DNA from: Phocoena phocoena
Lineage: Eukaryota > Chordata > Mammalia > Artiodactyla > Phocoenidae
DNA length: 64,000 nucleotides
Assembly: GCF_963924675.1 (NCBI RefSeq)
Contig: NC_089236.1
Coordinates: forward strand, 26,931,319 to 26,995,318
Direction: 5' to 3'
Position 1 is the first letter of the stretch. Every line of letters begins with the position of its first letter. The notes below the pieces were generated by a model. The model was not told the origin of the DNA. It worked only from the letters and a program-made list of their open reading frames with translations, and searched no databases. The translations under genes were made by a program, and so were the position numbers. This document shows positions 23,732 through 36,540 of the stretch, piece after piece.

Positions 23732-26069
23732 TGGGAATATTTGGTATGGATTTTTGGCCATTCACTCCTCCACTCAATTATTAAGTTCCATGGAATTTTA
23801 GAATTTGAACTTAACCCCTCTTTCTCAGGTCTCTTCATTTAATTAGGACTTTCTCCTGTCTTCCACAGGTGAAGGTCCTTGCTATGTTTAGAGCCCATTG
23901 CCTTGTTTCTGTCAAAGAAAGATGTCAGCTTCCTAATGAAAGCTTCTGTCTCACTGGGGTCATTGGATGGGAGCCTCTCTTCACTTTCTAATAAAAGGGT
24001 GACATTTTCCTCATTGGTTTTGCTCTGTTCTGCCATATGTACATGGCCTGGCACAGTAAGTTCCTATATCCACGGCCGTTCATTTGGCAGAAGTTTATTT
24101 CCTTGATTTGTGCTTATGTTGGTTAGGTTGTAGGCTGTAAATTTCTGTACTATTTTACTGGGTGAGATGAAGTCAATAGTAAACTTAACTAATTCATTCA
24201 ATTGAACTAAATTTTGCTATAACAAATTGTAAGAGGTGCCCAGAGTATTGTGAATGTTATATCAAACCCAGGACCTTTGGTTCACTGTAGCCTCATGTGG
24301 TCTGTGTCATGAGACTTTCCTTGTACTGTAATGCTTTGGTGACAAGAAATCATATTTGCTGTGCATTGCCTTTGCTGCTGGAGCCTGACAGTACAGGCAC
24401 AGCTTTCAAAGTTAAAACAAAAATTTTATAAAGCAAACAATTAATAATAATAAATTACCCAATGTAATCCCAATGTAATCCAAACATTAGAAATTAAAAT
24501 GCGGAATGTTTTCAAATTATACTTATATCCAGTTCATTTACAAAAAATGATAAATAATATTACACGATTTCTGTAATTTGTCAAATGACAACTCAGGGAG
24601 TTTGCCAATTTACTGAATTATTATTTTTTATTTCTGTTTTGTGACAAAGTGTAAGAAACTATGAGAAAAATATATTTTTGAATGATTAAAGAAAAATAAA
24701 TAATTTCCTTCCTTAAACTTGTTAAAATAATCATTATTTTACTGATGATAAGAAAAGTTTATTTTCCTGGACAAATTTTACACATACTGTCACTTCAGTG
24801 TCATAAACAGAATGCTTAAGGCCAGAAATATCCAAACATATATTTTTGGTCTGTTCCACAGTAAAAAAAAATTGACTCTAACTCAAAAAGAAGAAAATCT
24901 GTGATTTTATGTGACAGGTAGTTCTGGGTTTTATTTTAAGGTAGATGTTTAACATTAAACCTGTAATTCCATTGAAAAATTATATTTGCTCATTTTCAAG
25001 CATTCATACAGCCTTTGTGACTTAAAGACAATGATGTTCCAGCTTGTAGAAAAATCTAATTACTGATTTTACTTTTCTTCTGGTTTTCTCTCCCTCTCCT
25101 TTTCACAGCTTTGTCCATTTTATCTGCTCAGAAAAATAAGCCCGAGAGCCTACATACACAAAGAATAGATAAAATGTCACCTCCAGAGCTTTCATCAAAG
25201 GCAGACTCAAGCTAAATATTCTAACAAAAGGTAAAGGAACAATGAACTAAAACAAAGTAACAAATATGTAATGAGCTGCAAAGAAATCGATTGATAATTG
25301 CACTTGAGATCTGTGAAAATTTTACTGTCCCTGATCCAACCAAGAGACTCTTGCTGCAGTATTTTGTGAACACAGCTCTCCTGTGGGATCGGGCTGCAGA
25401 GGACATTTTAGTGGGAGGACGAGAGCAATAGGAAGAGGGGTATGATTCATGTTCAGCATCTCAAGTGGAGGAAGGAGTGCAAGCATTGAATAATGAAACA
25501 AAGACAAGATATTCTGCATGCCAGGAAGGTGACTGTTAGAGAGCTGTTAGAATTATTTAAAAAGGTTAGTCTATGAATAAACATGCTTCATCAAGGTCTC
25601 TTACACATGCAAAGAGAGATGCTAATGAATAATAAAAGAGTAATGGGGACTGGTGAAGAAATGAATTTAATCTTATCCAAAGCAGATACAAATTAATATT
25701 GGAGCAACATTTTTGTAATCACTTCTCAAGGCAAAAATTCAATTAATGTGACTATATCAATATTTCAAATCTTAGTCCCTTGAAAGTATACTTGTCTCTC
25801 TTCATATAAGCTTGCTCTCCTCTGTGAATGGCTGTAGCTCACCTTGTCAATACTTGGGGAGACTTCTAAATGGTATAGCTGGAGGATATTGAGACCAGTT
25901 TTATAAATCACAGGGCTATGATGCAGAATTTCCTTAGGGCACGTTTCAGTTAGGAAATTCACGTTAGAGAAGAGTAATTATTCTATAGAAAATAGATATG
26001 CAAGTCCAGAACAGTTTCACTCACTTCATGATTTTATTTCCTGCTTTATATACACAAACACATATATAT
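23732..26069. other. 2.3 kb unique-looking sequence
   Basis: No repeat recognised. A minus-strand frame at 23839-24054 (71 codons, first codon GTG, in-frame TAG just upstream) is the most protein-like stretch, but I recognise no family and see no splice or promoter support. Confidence 0.5.
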
Positions 26070-26086
26070 TCACACACACACACACA
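26070..26086. repeat. Short (CA)n
   Basis: About 8 CA units following CATATATATT. A minor microsatellite. Confidence 0.85.
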
Positions 26087-27633
26087 GGAGGGAGAAAACT
26101 GTGATTTCTGGAGAATACACATTTTTAAGTACATGTTTACAGTCACGTAATAGTTGTGTATATATTATATAATATAAATATGTGTTTACCCCTATATGTA
26201 TTTAAATAACATCATATCAAATGGATTAGCAGAGGAAACCACCACCAAAAGGAGAGTAGTTCTATCAGTGAGAAAACAATCATGTAAACCAAAGTTGAAA
26301 AAAATGTCTGCATCTGAGCTAAATTTTATGCTTTGTCACAGCCTGCTTTGAAAACAGGAAAAAGAAATTGAATATTTTCCTTGGAATTATTAATATATCT
26401 GATTTTTTTTTCCACTAGAGATTTATTTTATCTTATATCTTTTTCTTTTGTTGGTAGTCACTAGATACATTTTATATAGTGAGTTATATAGTATATATAG
26501 TATCCTATTTGACATGCAATATAAATGCCTGTCATAGTTTGTTTAAGGTGTCAGAGACTTAGAAAAAGTTTATGAAACTAAATGGACTCCTTAAATAAGT
26601 GTTTTACAGCTGGGCAGAATGTGTTGTTTATGTTGTAATACCCTGACAGGTTTATATAATGAGAAGTGCTAACGCCACCATACTATGATAGATTGGACTT
26701 ATTTGAAGCATGGTGCTATAGACAAATATCCTTACATGCTGTTGTTTGCAAAACCAAATGACGATCCAAAGCAAGCCACCCTATTAAAATAACTGTCTGG
26801 AAAATCTCACTTCTGTAGTTTTAATAGACAGTGTATCATTCCCATAATGCAAGAAACATGAAATGGTTTCCATAGGCAATGAGTTCCCTAGAGGGGCTGG
26901 GATTTGTCTCATTATATAAAGCTTTTCCATCACCATTGCAATACCTCTTCTCATCTTTGCTTATCATCCGAGTGGAGAATTTTCTGTCAACAGCTTTAGC
27001 CTGGCTAAACCTGCATAACACAGAAGAGAAATATACTGGAGATAATATTACTTCTTTCTATTTATGTAGAAAATTATACCCAGTATTCCTGCCTGAAAAG
27101 GATTACTCTCTGATGTGGACAGCATTCTGCACTCTCATTAAGAAAGGCAGTCTATGATTGTATTTTATTTTTTTAAAGAAGTTGGATGTGGCAGGAAACA
27201 CTATCTGAGACTTCATGCTGTGAAATTTACCAGGGGGAGAAAATCACCACTCGTGATTTCTCCTCAGATGCCTTTGGGAACTAACAGTCCAATACTGTAC
27301 CAAGAGCTTCCCATGGCCAGCAATCCTACCACCTGCCTCAATAATTTTGATGGTAGGAAGAAGGTTAATATGATGGAATAAAATGAACTTTGTCAAGTAA
27401 TATTAAAGTTCAGTTCCTAACTGACAAGCCCAAGGATTTTCTGAGAAAGGATGTTACTGTGCTCCGTGATTCTCCTTGACTTTCTGCTGTTTCTCTTTGC
27501 TTTAGTTCACACAGGTTCTTTGGGCAGCCATTATCTCACAGCAGAGGGACTTCTTGTCCTCCCATGCTCCTTTATATCCTCGTCACCATCATTCTCATCA
27601 TGCTTATCCTCTTCCTCCTTCTCGTCATCAACC
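26087..27633. other. 1.5 kb unique-looking sequence
   Basis: No recognisable repeat, exon or RNA. Two overlapping open frames near 26836-27157 are under 95 codons and featureless. Confidence 0.5.
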
Positions 27634-27643
27634 ATTGGGTACT

Positions 27644-27853
27644 GGGCTTCCCTGGTGGGGCAGTGGTTGAGAGTCTGCTGCCGATGCAGGGGACACAGGT
27701 TCGTGCCCTGGTCCGGGAGGATCCCACATGCCACGGAGCGGCTGGGCCTGTGAGCCATGGCCCCTGAGCCTGCGCGTCCGGAGCCTGTGCTCCACAACAG
27801 GAGGGCCACAACAGTGAGAGGCTCGCGTACCATAAAAGAAGAAAAAAAAAATT
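27644..27853 (+). mobile_element. CHR-2-like SINE inserted beside a MIR
   Basis: Full-length copy with a perfect 10-bp duplication ATTGGGTACT at 27634-27643 and 27854-27863. The duplicated site resembles the end of the neighbouring minus-strand MIR (ttattgagtacct). Confidence 0.95.
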
Positions 27854-28063
27854 ATTGGGTACTTATAATATATCAATCAATATAATTTCATCATCAAAAA
27901 AACCACTTCTGTGTATTTTTATGTTCATTGCACATTCAAAAATGTGACTTAGGATATAATTAACTTCTTCAAAGTCACAAGCTAATAAATGGAAGAAATA
28001 AGATCCAAAACCATGTTTGAATCTAAAGACAAGGCTTTTAACCACTCTGCAATACTGCTTCAA
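27854..28063 (-). repeat. MIR SINE, minus strand
   Basis: Begins 'attgggtacttataatata', then 'aagtcacaagctaataaatg' and 'ggcttttaaccactctgcaa'. Its 3' end is the target of the adjacent SINE. Confidence 0.75.
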
Positions 28064-29589
28064 CAATGATGTTCCAATACTTTTGTTCTTCAGACATATT
28101 TCTTCTATGAATTTAATCCAAATATCAAGTGCTATTGTTAAGTTGCCAGATTAGGGTAAAGTCCCTTGAGAGGCAAAGCTACTCCTTAACAACCCACCTC
28201 CTAGACATCAGGCTTATGGAAAAACACGCTGTGATTTAACAGGCAGTAGGAAGAACAAATTTGCATGCATGGGTTTGTTCTTTGACAAGCGATCAAGTGG
28301 TTTAATTTTATTTGACACTGATTTCCAAATGGTTATTTTGGACATATCTTTAAAGACAGGTATAGCAATGAAGTGAAGCTTGGTTTGTTTTCTTTGTTCA
28401 TTTTAATAATTTCTCACATAGCAATGTAATTTTCCTTGTATTTACAAAAAAGAATTTAAAATTTAAGTGGTGATGGAAAAGGTGAAAATGTGTTGTCCAT
28501 TCTTGCTTTTAATAAAAGAACTGGATTAATCAGACTGATGCAAGATAAATGGGACAAAATAAAAATGATCAAAGAACTTAACTCCCCAGTAAAGAGGGGA
28601 ATTACTGAGGAAACCATCAGCAGCTAACCAAATCTGTAGCAAACACTGTCATAGGTAAAGGCTGGCAGAAGGTATTCCTATGGCTTGCAGATACATTTCA
28701 TCAAATAAATAAAGCACTCTCTTCAATGTACTTTGAATCACTCCATGTTACCTTTTATGGAGTATCTTCTAGACCACATTCTATGGATAAAATAAAATAA
28801 ATAGGTGTAAGATCGACATTGAAAATCAAAGCTACCTAACCTAACAGTAGAAGCCAGCAGTTGACTATTCTGTTATTTCCATGGATATTTTTAGATCTGT
28901 GGTTTTCCAGCATCCATCTCCTTTGGAGGAATTATCTCTTCCTCATTTCATGCCATGTTAGTTGGACTGTAATGTAATTCATATATTGGCTCTCACCATG
29001 CAGTTGAAAAGGTTCCTGGCAGTTCCTTTAACAAGTCTTTTCTTTTACAGTCCCAGTATTGCAAAAGAATGTATAATCAGACCCTCTCTCTTGGAACACT
29101 GAATCTTGAGTGAATAATGCAAAGATGGAAAAAGTGACTGAGTTATATTCTAATTGTGGTACCCCGGCGACTGGGGCGGGGGCAGTTTCTGCTCTAATAA
29201 TTTCTAGAACTTCCAGGGCTCCCCCAAACTTAGTTTGCTAATGTTATGTCTGTATTAGTAAGATCCCTTGTAGCATTCAAATTAATTATTTACTTATTTA
29301 AATAGGGTCACTTTCTATTGCTTGCATCCAGAACAGCAAATTCAAAAAGCCAAATATAAATAGCCAACTTTAATTGGTAAACTGAATTCATGTGTCCTTA
29401 AAGACAATTCCGTGCCAAACCATCATATACTGTTAAGGTAAAGAAAGGCTAGTTTGATGATCATCTTTGTTAAAGGTAATTTACTTTCCCTGTCTATTCA
29501 GCCAGCAAGTCTAATGGTCTGCCCTTCCAAAATGAATCTCATACCTGGATGTTTCCATCATGACTTCTAAAAACCTTGTCCAGGTCACC
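28064..29589. other. No gene or repeat recognised; one GC box
   Basis: Mostly AT-rich unique sequence. At 29173-29183 there is an isolated GGGGCGGGGGC string, a good Sp1/KLF-type match, with no CpG island around it. Confidence 0.5.
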
Positions 29590-29639
29590 ATTTTCTCTCT
29601 TTGTTTAGCAGATACCATATCATTTTATTTTCTCTTCAT

Positions 29640-30180
29640 TTTTTGCTCTACTCCAAACTAACATCCACTTAACACATGAGGAAACATTTTAAAAATATAA
29701 ATTCAATCATTTCACTTCCTCCTTAAACGTCTTTGATAGCTTTCACTTCCTCTTTAAACTTCTTTGATAGCTGACAATTATACTTCAGATAAAATCCAAA
29801 CAACCATGCTTTGTAAGGCCCTGGATAATCTAGCCCATGGCTCACTGTTAAACTTTATCTCATGTCACTGTTTCACAAGCCACTTATACTTCCTTTCAGG
29901 TCTTATCAATTTCAAAACGGGGTCCCACCTTGAGCTTTCAGCTCTCACCTTAAATGCTACCTCCTCAGAAAATTCTTCCCTAACAATTTCTTTTCACTTA
30001 CTTGCCCTTGTTTGTTTGCTTCATGGTTTTATTATATTTTAAGTATATACTATTTGTTTTTCACTTGTTTATTATTTGTGTATTCACTGGAATGTAAAAT
30101 CTTTGAGGGCAGAATGATTCACAGATGCATCCCCAGTGGGTCAGTGCAATAGAGCCCGCAGTGGCCTCTCACATAGTTTG
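29640..30180 (+). repeat. LINE2 (L2) 3' end
   Basis: L2 landmarks in order: 'cagataaaatccaaacaacc', 'tgtaaggccctggataatct', 'aatgctacctcctcagaaaa', 'tcactggaatgtaaaatctt', 'gagggcagaatgattcacag', 'gatgcatccccagtgggt'. It carries a 31-bp tandem duplication at 29710-29771. Ancient and non-coding. Confidence 0.8.
29710..29771. repeat. 31-bp tandem duplication inside L2
   Basis: The unit (starting TTTCACTTCCT, ending TTTGATAGC) occurs at 29710-29740 and 29741-29771 with two differences. Confidence 0.9.
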
Positions 30181-31302
30181 TGAAGAAGTAACTGCATGTT
30201 TTCTACGTAGATCAGCACTGAATTGCTTTTCTTATAAGAACACAGCTTATTATCCTCTTTTCCTTAAAATGAAAGAGTTTTTGTTTTAATTCCACATTTC
30301 ACGTTTTAGTGCTTGAAAATTTCATACAAACCTTTACGTAAGCTTGTATTTTATAGGATATAAAATGAATAGTATTTTGAAGTGTTAATGCTTATTTCCT
30401 TTGGTTTGTATAACAGTAATAAGATTAAAATGAATATAGCATAGGTGGGAAATCTACTAAAATTTCACCTGAGAATAAGCTTATAAAATACTCCTTGTGT
30501 CAGGGGAAACCTAACAAATCTTTTCTCTACCTGTAAAGCATTTTTGTGTTATAGAAAACATGAGATTCCAAGATCTCCTGTAGACAGTGGAATGCTACAT
30601 TTAAATTACTGTATGCTGTGTCAGACAAATTCCTGTTTTTTCTCTGAACAATACACTCAAAGAAACTCTCACTGAAATGGTTATAGAATTAGAAGGAAAG
30701 AGAGCTCAACACTTTTGAGAGAAAAAATTCTAATTCTTCCACTTTGGAGCATTTATGATAGTGATTAGAACTCTGCAAGACAGATCATTTCCATGGAAAT
30801 GTCAACAGGTTTCATATGAAAAATAGTATAAGGAGTGCTATGCTCCTTTTCTTTCACATCCCAGCAATACTCATCCACCCAGTGAAGAATGAATAGAAGT
30901 TAGAAGGGAACATGTGCAGAACTGAGATAGCAAGATGCTCTAAGAATACAAATAAAAATTGAGAAAAAAACCCTAACCCTGACAAATAAAATGTGCACTC
31001 TGATTTCCACCTGAGATATAATTTTCACATTTAACTTGTAACAAAATGTGAAATATGATACTAGATACCATTTGTTGGATCTAGTCTGGGCAAGGAGATT
31101 AACAGGAGAAAGTCTATTAGTCTTTGCTTTCTCTTTGCTAGAAAAACATGGTGATGATATTATTTCTATGAGGCAAACATGTAACATTTCATTACTGGAA
31201 AGGGAAGAAGAGAACACTGATAAGCTCTTTTTTTGTTTGTTTTTTCTGATTATAGCGTTTGATCTAAAACATCACTAATTTTTGACTAAAATGATCTAGT
31301 TT
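30181..31302. other. No gene or repeat recognised
   Basis: About 1.1 kb of unique AT-rich sequence. The minus-strand 105-codon frame (30900-31217) is the longest here but has no recognisable domain. Confidence 0.5.
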
Positions 31303-31315
31303 AAAAAGATATTAC

Positions 31316-31518
31316 GGGTTTCCCTGGTGGCGCAGTGGTTGAGACTCCACCTGCCAATGCAGGGGACACGTGTTCATGCCCTGGTCCGGGAACATCCCAC
31401 ATGCCACGGAGCGGCTGCGCCCGTGAGCCATGGCCGCTGAGCCTGCGCGTCCGGAGCCTGTGCTCCGCAACGGGAGAAGCCACAACAGTGAGGCCCGTGT
31501 ACCGCAAAAAAAAAAAAA
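31316..31518 (+). mobile_element. CHR-2-like SINE
   Basis: Full body with an A13 tail. A weak flanking duplication (AAAAAGATATTAC versus AAATAATAATGTTAC) at about 31303-31315 and 31517-31531. Confidence 0.93.
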
Positions 31519-31710
31519 ATAATAATGTTACAAATGATTAACTTTCCACATGGATGAGACCAATGTTCTAAATCCAATTTAATAAGCATTTAAAAAATAT
31601 TTGTTATTTAGAAAACACTAGGCAGTGGAGTTTTTCAAAGGTGTACAGACTTTTCTCAAGTAACTTTCAATTTACCAGGATATGTAAGACCTGCACAAAT
31701 TAAGTGAGAA

Positions 31711-31872
31711 ATCCAGGCTTCTCAAATCTTAATGAAGGTAATCTCTTGGAGGTCATTGTAAAATGCAAATTCTGTTTTAGTAGATTTAGTGTGGAACCTA
31801 GAATCTGCATTTCTAACAAGCTCCAGAGTAATACTGATTTAGCTGTTTTATGGACAAAACTGAGCAGTGAAG
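31711..31872 (-). mobile_element. MER5A-like hAT remnant, minus strand
   Basis: 'caggcttctcaaatcttaat', 'aaatgcaaattctgttttag', 'agaatctgcatttctaacaa' and 'gctccagagtaatactgatt' match the reverse of MER5A. The right end is decayed. Confidence 0.7.
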
Positions 31873-32644
31873 TTATAAAGGATAGTTGTCTGAAGTGGGT
31901 CTCAAAGAGTAAGCTTTCCCTTGACTAGAAAATTGCACTTATAATGAATATCTGTGGGATGTTGACTAGAGATATTCTAGAAACAAGGAAACCGTGTAAG
32001 TAAAGGAATACCAGTAGGAAATTGTCCTTCGATTTTGGATGGAAATTGATAACTATTATGCCTTTTTTGCAGTGAAGGATATTGGTCACCTGCTATGTGC
32101 CAGGTCATATACAAGGTTTTACTATATATAGCTGGTATTTCAAGATTTACCACTGGTTAGTGCAAATGTTTATTTTTGAAAGTAAAAAATCAAAAACACC
32201 ATCTTCTGAGAAAATTGAAACTTTTTCCATGTTTCTTCTTTCCTAGTATACCTGAGAATCTCCAGAGATGCTTTCATATGTAACTACTAGATCATTTTGT
32301 GAAGTCTTATTGCAAATGTAATTACCACCATCCTGCTCTTTTGCTCTGTAAGCTCCTGCCTGGTTTCTTCTGGCCAGAAGTGAAGTATTCCACACTTCTT
32401 ATGCACAGTCATTCAAAAGGTGTTCCACAGCAGAGAGATTAGTATCCTGATCCTGTGAAACTTTCTTTCTCAGAGTAAACAGAATCTGGGAGTGAGAAAA
32501 GGACCCAGGTGGGTCTTGCATTAGAGTGGTCAGGTGCATCCCTTACATGTTAACTGTAATCATTCTAGGTCCTGCTGCTCTGCCTGGCCCTTCTAGACCT
32601 CTCTCCCATATTATTTCCATATTATTTTCTTTTTGATGGGTTCC
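31873..32644. other. No gene recognised; possible MIR scrap at 32085-32130
   Basis: 'tcacctgctatgtgccaggt' at about 32087-32106 looks like a reverse MIR end, but nothing follows it. The rest is unique. Confidence 0.45.
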
Positions 32645-33173
32645 TGTAACAGAGAAGAACAAACCTGACTCCATATTGGATCTATTCCTTTAGCTCTAAC
32701 CCTTGTGCTCTGTTGCCCATGCTTAGTCATGCTGGCTCTGTGCGTTTGTCTAGTCAGACTGTAAAAAAAAACATTACCTATAGCCTGAAATATACAGACT
32801 AGTCCATTCTCAAGGCTCTGATCTTTAAATGTATAACACTTTTCCATTCATATAGAGATAAAGTGCTGCAGTAACAATTGTCTTGTTGGAAGTTTATAGG
32901 AATATTGTGACCATATCTACATGAACAGCTGCAAGAACAAAAGATTCCAACACAAACAAGTTTGCAACTACCAGCCACACTCCCTCCCTCCCCTTTTAGT
33001 ATAAAAGAAGCCTGAATTCTAACTCGGGTAAGATGGTTCTTTGGAACATTTGTCCACCATCTTCTCGGTCTGCTGGCTTTCTGAATAAAGTCACTATTTC
33101 TTGCCCCAACAACTGATCTTTTGATTTATTGGTCCGCCTTTCAGTGAGCAGTATGAGCTTGGACTCAGTAACA
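32645..33173 (+). mobile_element. Solo LTR of an endogenous retrovirus (class I-like)
   Basis: A 529-bp unit begins TGTAACA and ends GTAACA. It has a TATA box (TATAAAA at 33000-33006), a poly-A signal (AATAAA at 33084-33089) and a CA-rich stretch after it, in U3-R-U5 order. The flanking tetranucleotides TTCC and CTCC are a near-match target duplication. There is no primer-binding site, internal region or second LTR, so it is a recombined solo LTR with no viral genes. Class is inferred from the 4-bp duplication and layout. Confidence 0.75.
33000..33006 (+). promoter_or_regulatory. LTR TATA box
   Basis: TATAAAA, 78 bp before the LTR poly-A signal, the normal position for an LTR promoter. Activity unknown. 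Confidence 0.6.
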
Positions 33174-33484
33174 CTCCTTATTCTTTCTCTTCATCTGATT
33201 TCCTTCGATTGCTCTTTGTTTTTGGATAAGTCTATTAAAAAGGAGAAGTTCACATTCTTTTACACTGTGCTCCTATAACCTGTGTAGATTAAAGCTGTGG
33301 CTGGGTAATGTTTTAGCAAAATTACACAATCTGTGACATTTTTATAAACACTAGAACTTTGTATTACATTCAAGTGGTTGGTCTATTTGGAGGACTAAGG
33401 GGACTTCTAAGAAGTAGTCATTGTGTATACCACCCACTGGTCTATCTAAGTCTCAGGTCTGGCTCAAACATACAACCAGTCAAT
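33174..33484. other. No feature recognised
   Basis: Unique-looking flank between the solo LTR and a MIR pair. Confidence 0.5.
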
Positions 33485-33640
33485 TGTGCACTATCATTGA
33501 ATCCTAACAACCACCTTATATTATAAGTTAGATACTATCTCCATTTCAAGCAATATTTTAAGCATGGAAAGCAATTAAATCTCAAGAAAATTAAATAACT
33601 TTCACAAAATCAGATAGCTAGTATTGTGTTAAGCCAAAAG
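33485..33640 (-). repeat. MIR SINE fragment, minus strand
   Basis: 'tcattgaatcctaacaacca' then 'cacaaaatcagatagctagt' follow reverse MIR order, diverged. Confidence 0.6.
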
Positions 33641-33691
33641 TGTTCACCTACTTGGATTTGGAAGATAACTGTGATCTCAGTGAAATAATAA

Positions 33692-33912
33692 CTAGCATTT
33701 CTAAAGTACTGGCTATATGCTCGTCAGTGTTCTAAACCCTTGACATGTGCTAACTAATTTATTCCTTACCACAAACAAAGAAGGTAGGAGTTTTAGAGTT
33801 GAGGCCATTAAAGTACAGAGATTTGTTCCAAGGTCACACAGTAAGTAAACAAAACAGCTAGGATTTAAACTCAGGCATCATGGGACTAAAGGCACATCCT
33901 TAACCACTAATA
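33692..33912 (-). repeat. MIR SINE, minus strand
   Basis: 'gcatttctaaagtactggct', 'ccaaggtcacacagtaagta', 'aggatttaaactcaggcat' and 'tccttaaccactaatatg' match full-length reverse MIR. Confidence 0.85.
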
Positions 33913-34349
33913 TGTGAAAGATGTATTAGAGTACACTGAAACTAAAGATAAGAGATTAGGGTAATAGATTGTTATTGAAATGTAACCTAACCAAATGCAC
34001 TGGATGACGGCAACTATGTGTAGCATGGTATGAATCAGCTGATTACAGATACTTTTCCACAGTGGAAATCTTTGTCAAGAGGTGGAGAGGAGGTCCATTG
34101 AACTAAGTGTACAGAAATCATGGAAACAAAGAAAGAAAATGAAGCAAGATTAGGTTGAGAGAAACATGGGGAAGGATGTGAATTGCCAAAGCTCAAGAGA
34201 GTATCTCAAACAGAGAATTCCTCTGAGTGTACAAGATTGTATGGAGAGTATAAATCTTGGGTGGTAGTGTGCAGCCAAGGTTAATCCACTCCAGCTAGAG
34301 TGTAGACCCACTAAAGTTTCAGTTCCTGCCTCATGGAATTTCCTTCTTG
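33913..34349. other. No gene or repeat recognised
   Basis: Unique-looking, slightly purine-rich sequence with no landmarks. Confidence 0.5.
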
Positions 34350-34525
34350 ATATTTAAAAAATAAAATCTGTATATATTGAAGACATATAACATAATGATT
34401 TGATATACATTACTGCAGTCAAGTTAATAAACATATCCATGTCCTCACGTAGTTACCATTTGGGTGTATGTGTGGTAAGAGCACCTGAAATCTATTCTCA
34501 TAGCAAATTTCCAGTATCCAATGGA
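34350..34525 (-). mobile_element. L1 3' UTR fragment, minus strand
   Basis: 'cataatgatttgatatacat', 'gtcaagttaataaacatatc' and 'tcctcacgtagttaccattt' match the antisense of an old L1 3' UTR. Confidence 0.65.
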
Positions 34526-35238
34526 TGAGAGACTAACAGTCTGATTTCAAAATCTTCCATGACATGAAATAGGCCACATGAGAGGAAGTCAAGGTGTGAA
34601 CTATTATAAACTATGTGGAAATACCATCAGAGTTATTCTATCTGGTTTGGTGCTATAACTGATTATTTCACCAACTGTTTGTACCAGTTAGTAAAGTACA
34701 TCAGATTTAACCCTCTGTTCAATAATCTGTGGTGCTGGGGCTGGAACTGCCAACCACATTTCTGTTTTCCCACTTTGGATCCCTTTTGTGCTCAGCCAGT
34801 GAGGGACCCTAGAGGGAAAATAGAAGACTGGAGGGGGAAGAAGAAACTTGTTCCTTCCTCCTGTCAGGATTATTCTAGCAATGTGTCTTCACTTGGTAGT
34901 TGCAGTTCATTCTAGTTAGTAGTAGTTGAATCCAGTTTGAAGTTTTGTCAAACATTTGTAGGACCAGTCTCATTGTCCCCCTGCCTTGGAGATACCAGTA
35001 CAAGCCAACAATTCTGACTAATGGCTCCATGGGGCTATTAGTCCCATCAAATACCCTAAATATCTTGGCTCATGAGGATAAAACAAAGTCACAGTAGATT
35101 TCACTGAAATTCAGAGGAACAAATGCTAGATGCATACAGTGTTGGTACAGAGACTAGGATGCCAACTGAGGAAGGAAACCACAAGTAAGGACCCAAGACA
35201 TAGTAACTAGAGAATAAGAGATTAATTGTTACTAATAT
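34526..35238. other. No gene or repeat recognised
   Basis: Unique-looking. A 100-codon plus-strand frame (34613-34915) has no recognisable domain and no transcription context. Confidence 0.5.
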
Positions 35239-35465
35239 TGTTATTATTTATTGAACACAGACTTGATACCCAACACATGGTTAATCCCTTTATGTATGTT
35301 TAATCCATCCAACAGCCCTATGTAGTTGTGGTGCTGTTTTTATTAACCTCTATTACCAATGAGGAAACCAAGGCTCAAATAAGTTATGTAGACTATCCAT
35401 CCTCTGTAATAAGTAAGGGGTGGGGCTGGATTCTAATGCTAACCCATGATGTTGCAAAGCCCCCT
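35239..35465 (-). repeat. MIR SINE, minus strand
   Basis: 'ttatttattgaacacagact', 'accaatgaggaaaccaaggc' and 'ggggctggattctaatgc' match reverse MIR almost end to end. Confidence 0.8.
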
Positions 35466-36540
35466 ATTTTAATCTTTATACTTAATTTCCTGTGGTAAAG
35501 TGCTGGACCAAGGAGGGAGTGGGGCCATTAACAGGGCCAAAAGACGGATTATAAGAGAAAGATACTACTAAAAACAAATGTTATATACATCAACTTCTGG
35601 TTCTCAATATATCTTCAGTGCCACTTTTGCATTTGAATGAGTTATATGACCTTTAACCAATTTCTGGTTTATCTTTTTTTTTATATATATTCTCAGGTAC
35701 AAATTTTCTATCAATAATCATACCTAAGCCATAGAAACAATTGCCCAGAAACATTGCCAAAGTAGGTCCAGAACCTAAAATACATACAGTTGTATGAATT
35801 TCTTTATTTTATGTTTAAATCCTACAGGTTAATAATTTACATCTGCATGTGAATTTGCTGACACTCTGTTAAATTTTGATTCATGTATATTAACATCCTT
35901 TGTAGCTACTGCAAACAAAGTTGAATTTGTTGGGAAACTCAAAAAAGAGACTGATTCAGACAAAAATTTTACCCTTTAGTCTTAGATAATGATTAATGGA
36001 CAGAAACCAGTGCTTCTAATTAACAGGCAAGGTATCATGAAATTCTGCCCAAATCAATGACCTACTTATTACAAAGAAACTAATATAGCTAATAAGGTCA
36101 TATTGTTTCAATCTTGAGTTTGTTTATAATGTTACACTTCTGCACAGTAAAGCAGCAACAGTAGTGATGAGAATGAACATGAACACGTATCTAAATTTCT
36201 TAATCTCCCATCTAAAAATTCACTGTCTAAAAATTCAAGAAGATAGAAGGATACTATGTGCCTATCCATCAGGGAACTTACTGGGTTTAATGTGTTGGCA
36301 TCTGCGAAGTGCTCAGAGCTGAGGGAACCATCCTGAATAAGTATGGATTATTACTATTATTATAAAATGGCAAATGGTCCTGGGCACGTGGTTAGACTAC
36401 TAAGAAATTCAGTGTAAAAAAGCAGTAAAGAAAAAAAAGAAAAGAGATAAAGAAAAAAAAAAGAATCTTAACAAAAAGGAAAAAAAATTGCTGTTATAAA
36501 AATTAGTTAGAACTAAAAGTCAAAAGATAGAAATTTTATA
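35466..36540. other. No gene recognised; purine-rich patch at 36426-36488
   Basis: Unique AT-rich sequence ending in a low-complexity A/G run (36426-36488) that looks like a decayed poly-A tail or simple repeat. Confidence 0.5.

Noticed and set aside
23839..24054. 71-codon minus-strand frame with a protein-like composition
   Set aside because: It begins at GTG right after a TAG, has no domain I recognise and no splice, promoter or poly-A context. Chance frames of this length are common in the window. A protein search would settle it.
30970..30982. CCCTAACCCT telomere-like string
   Set aside because: Only about two repeat units, far too short for an interstitial telomere tract.
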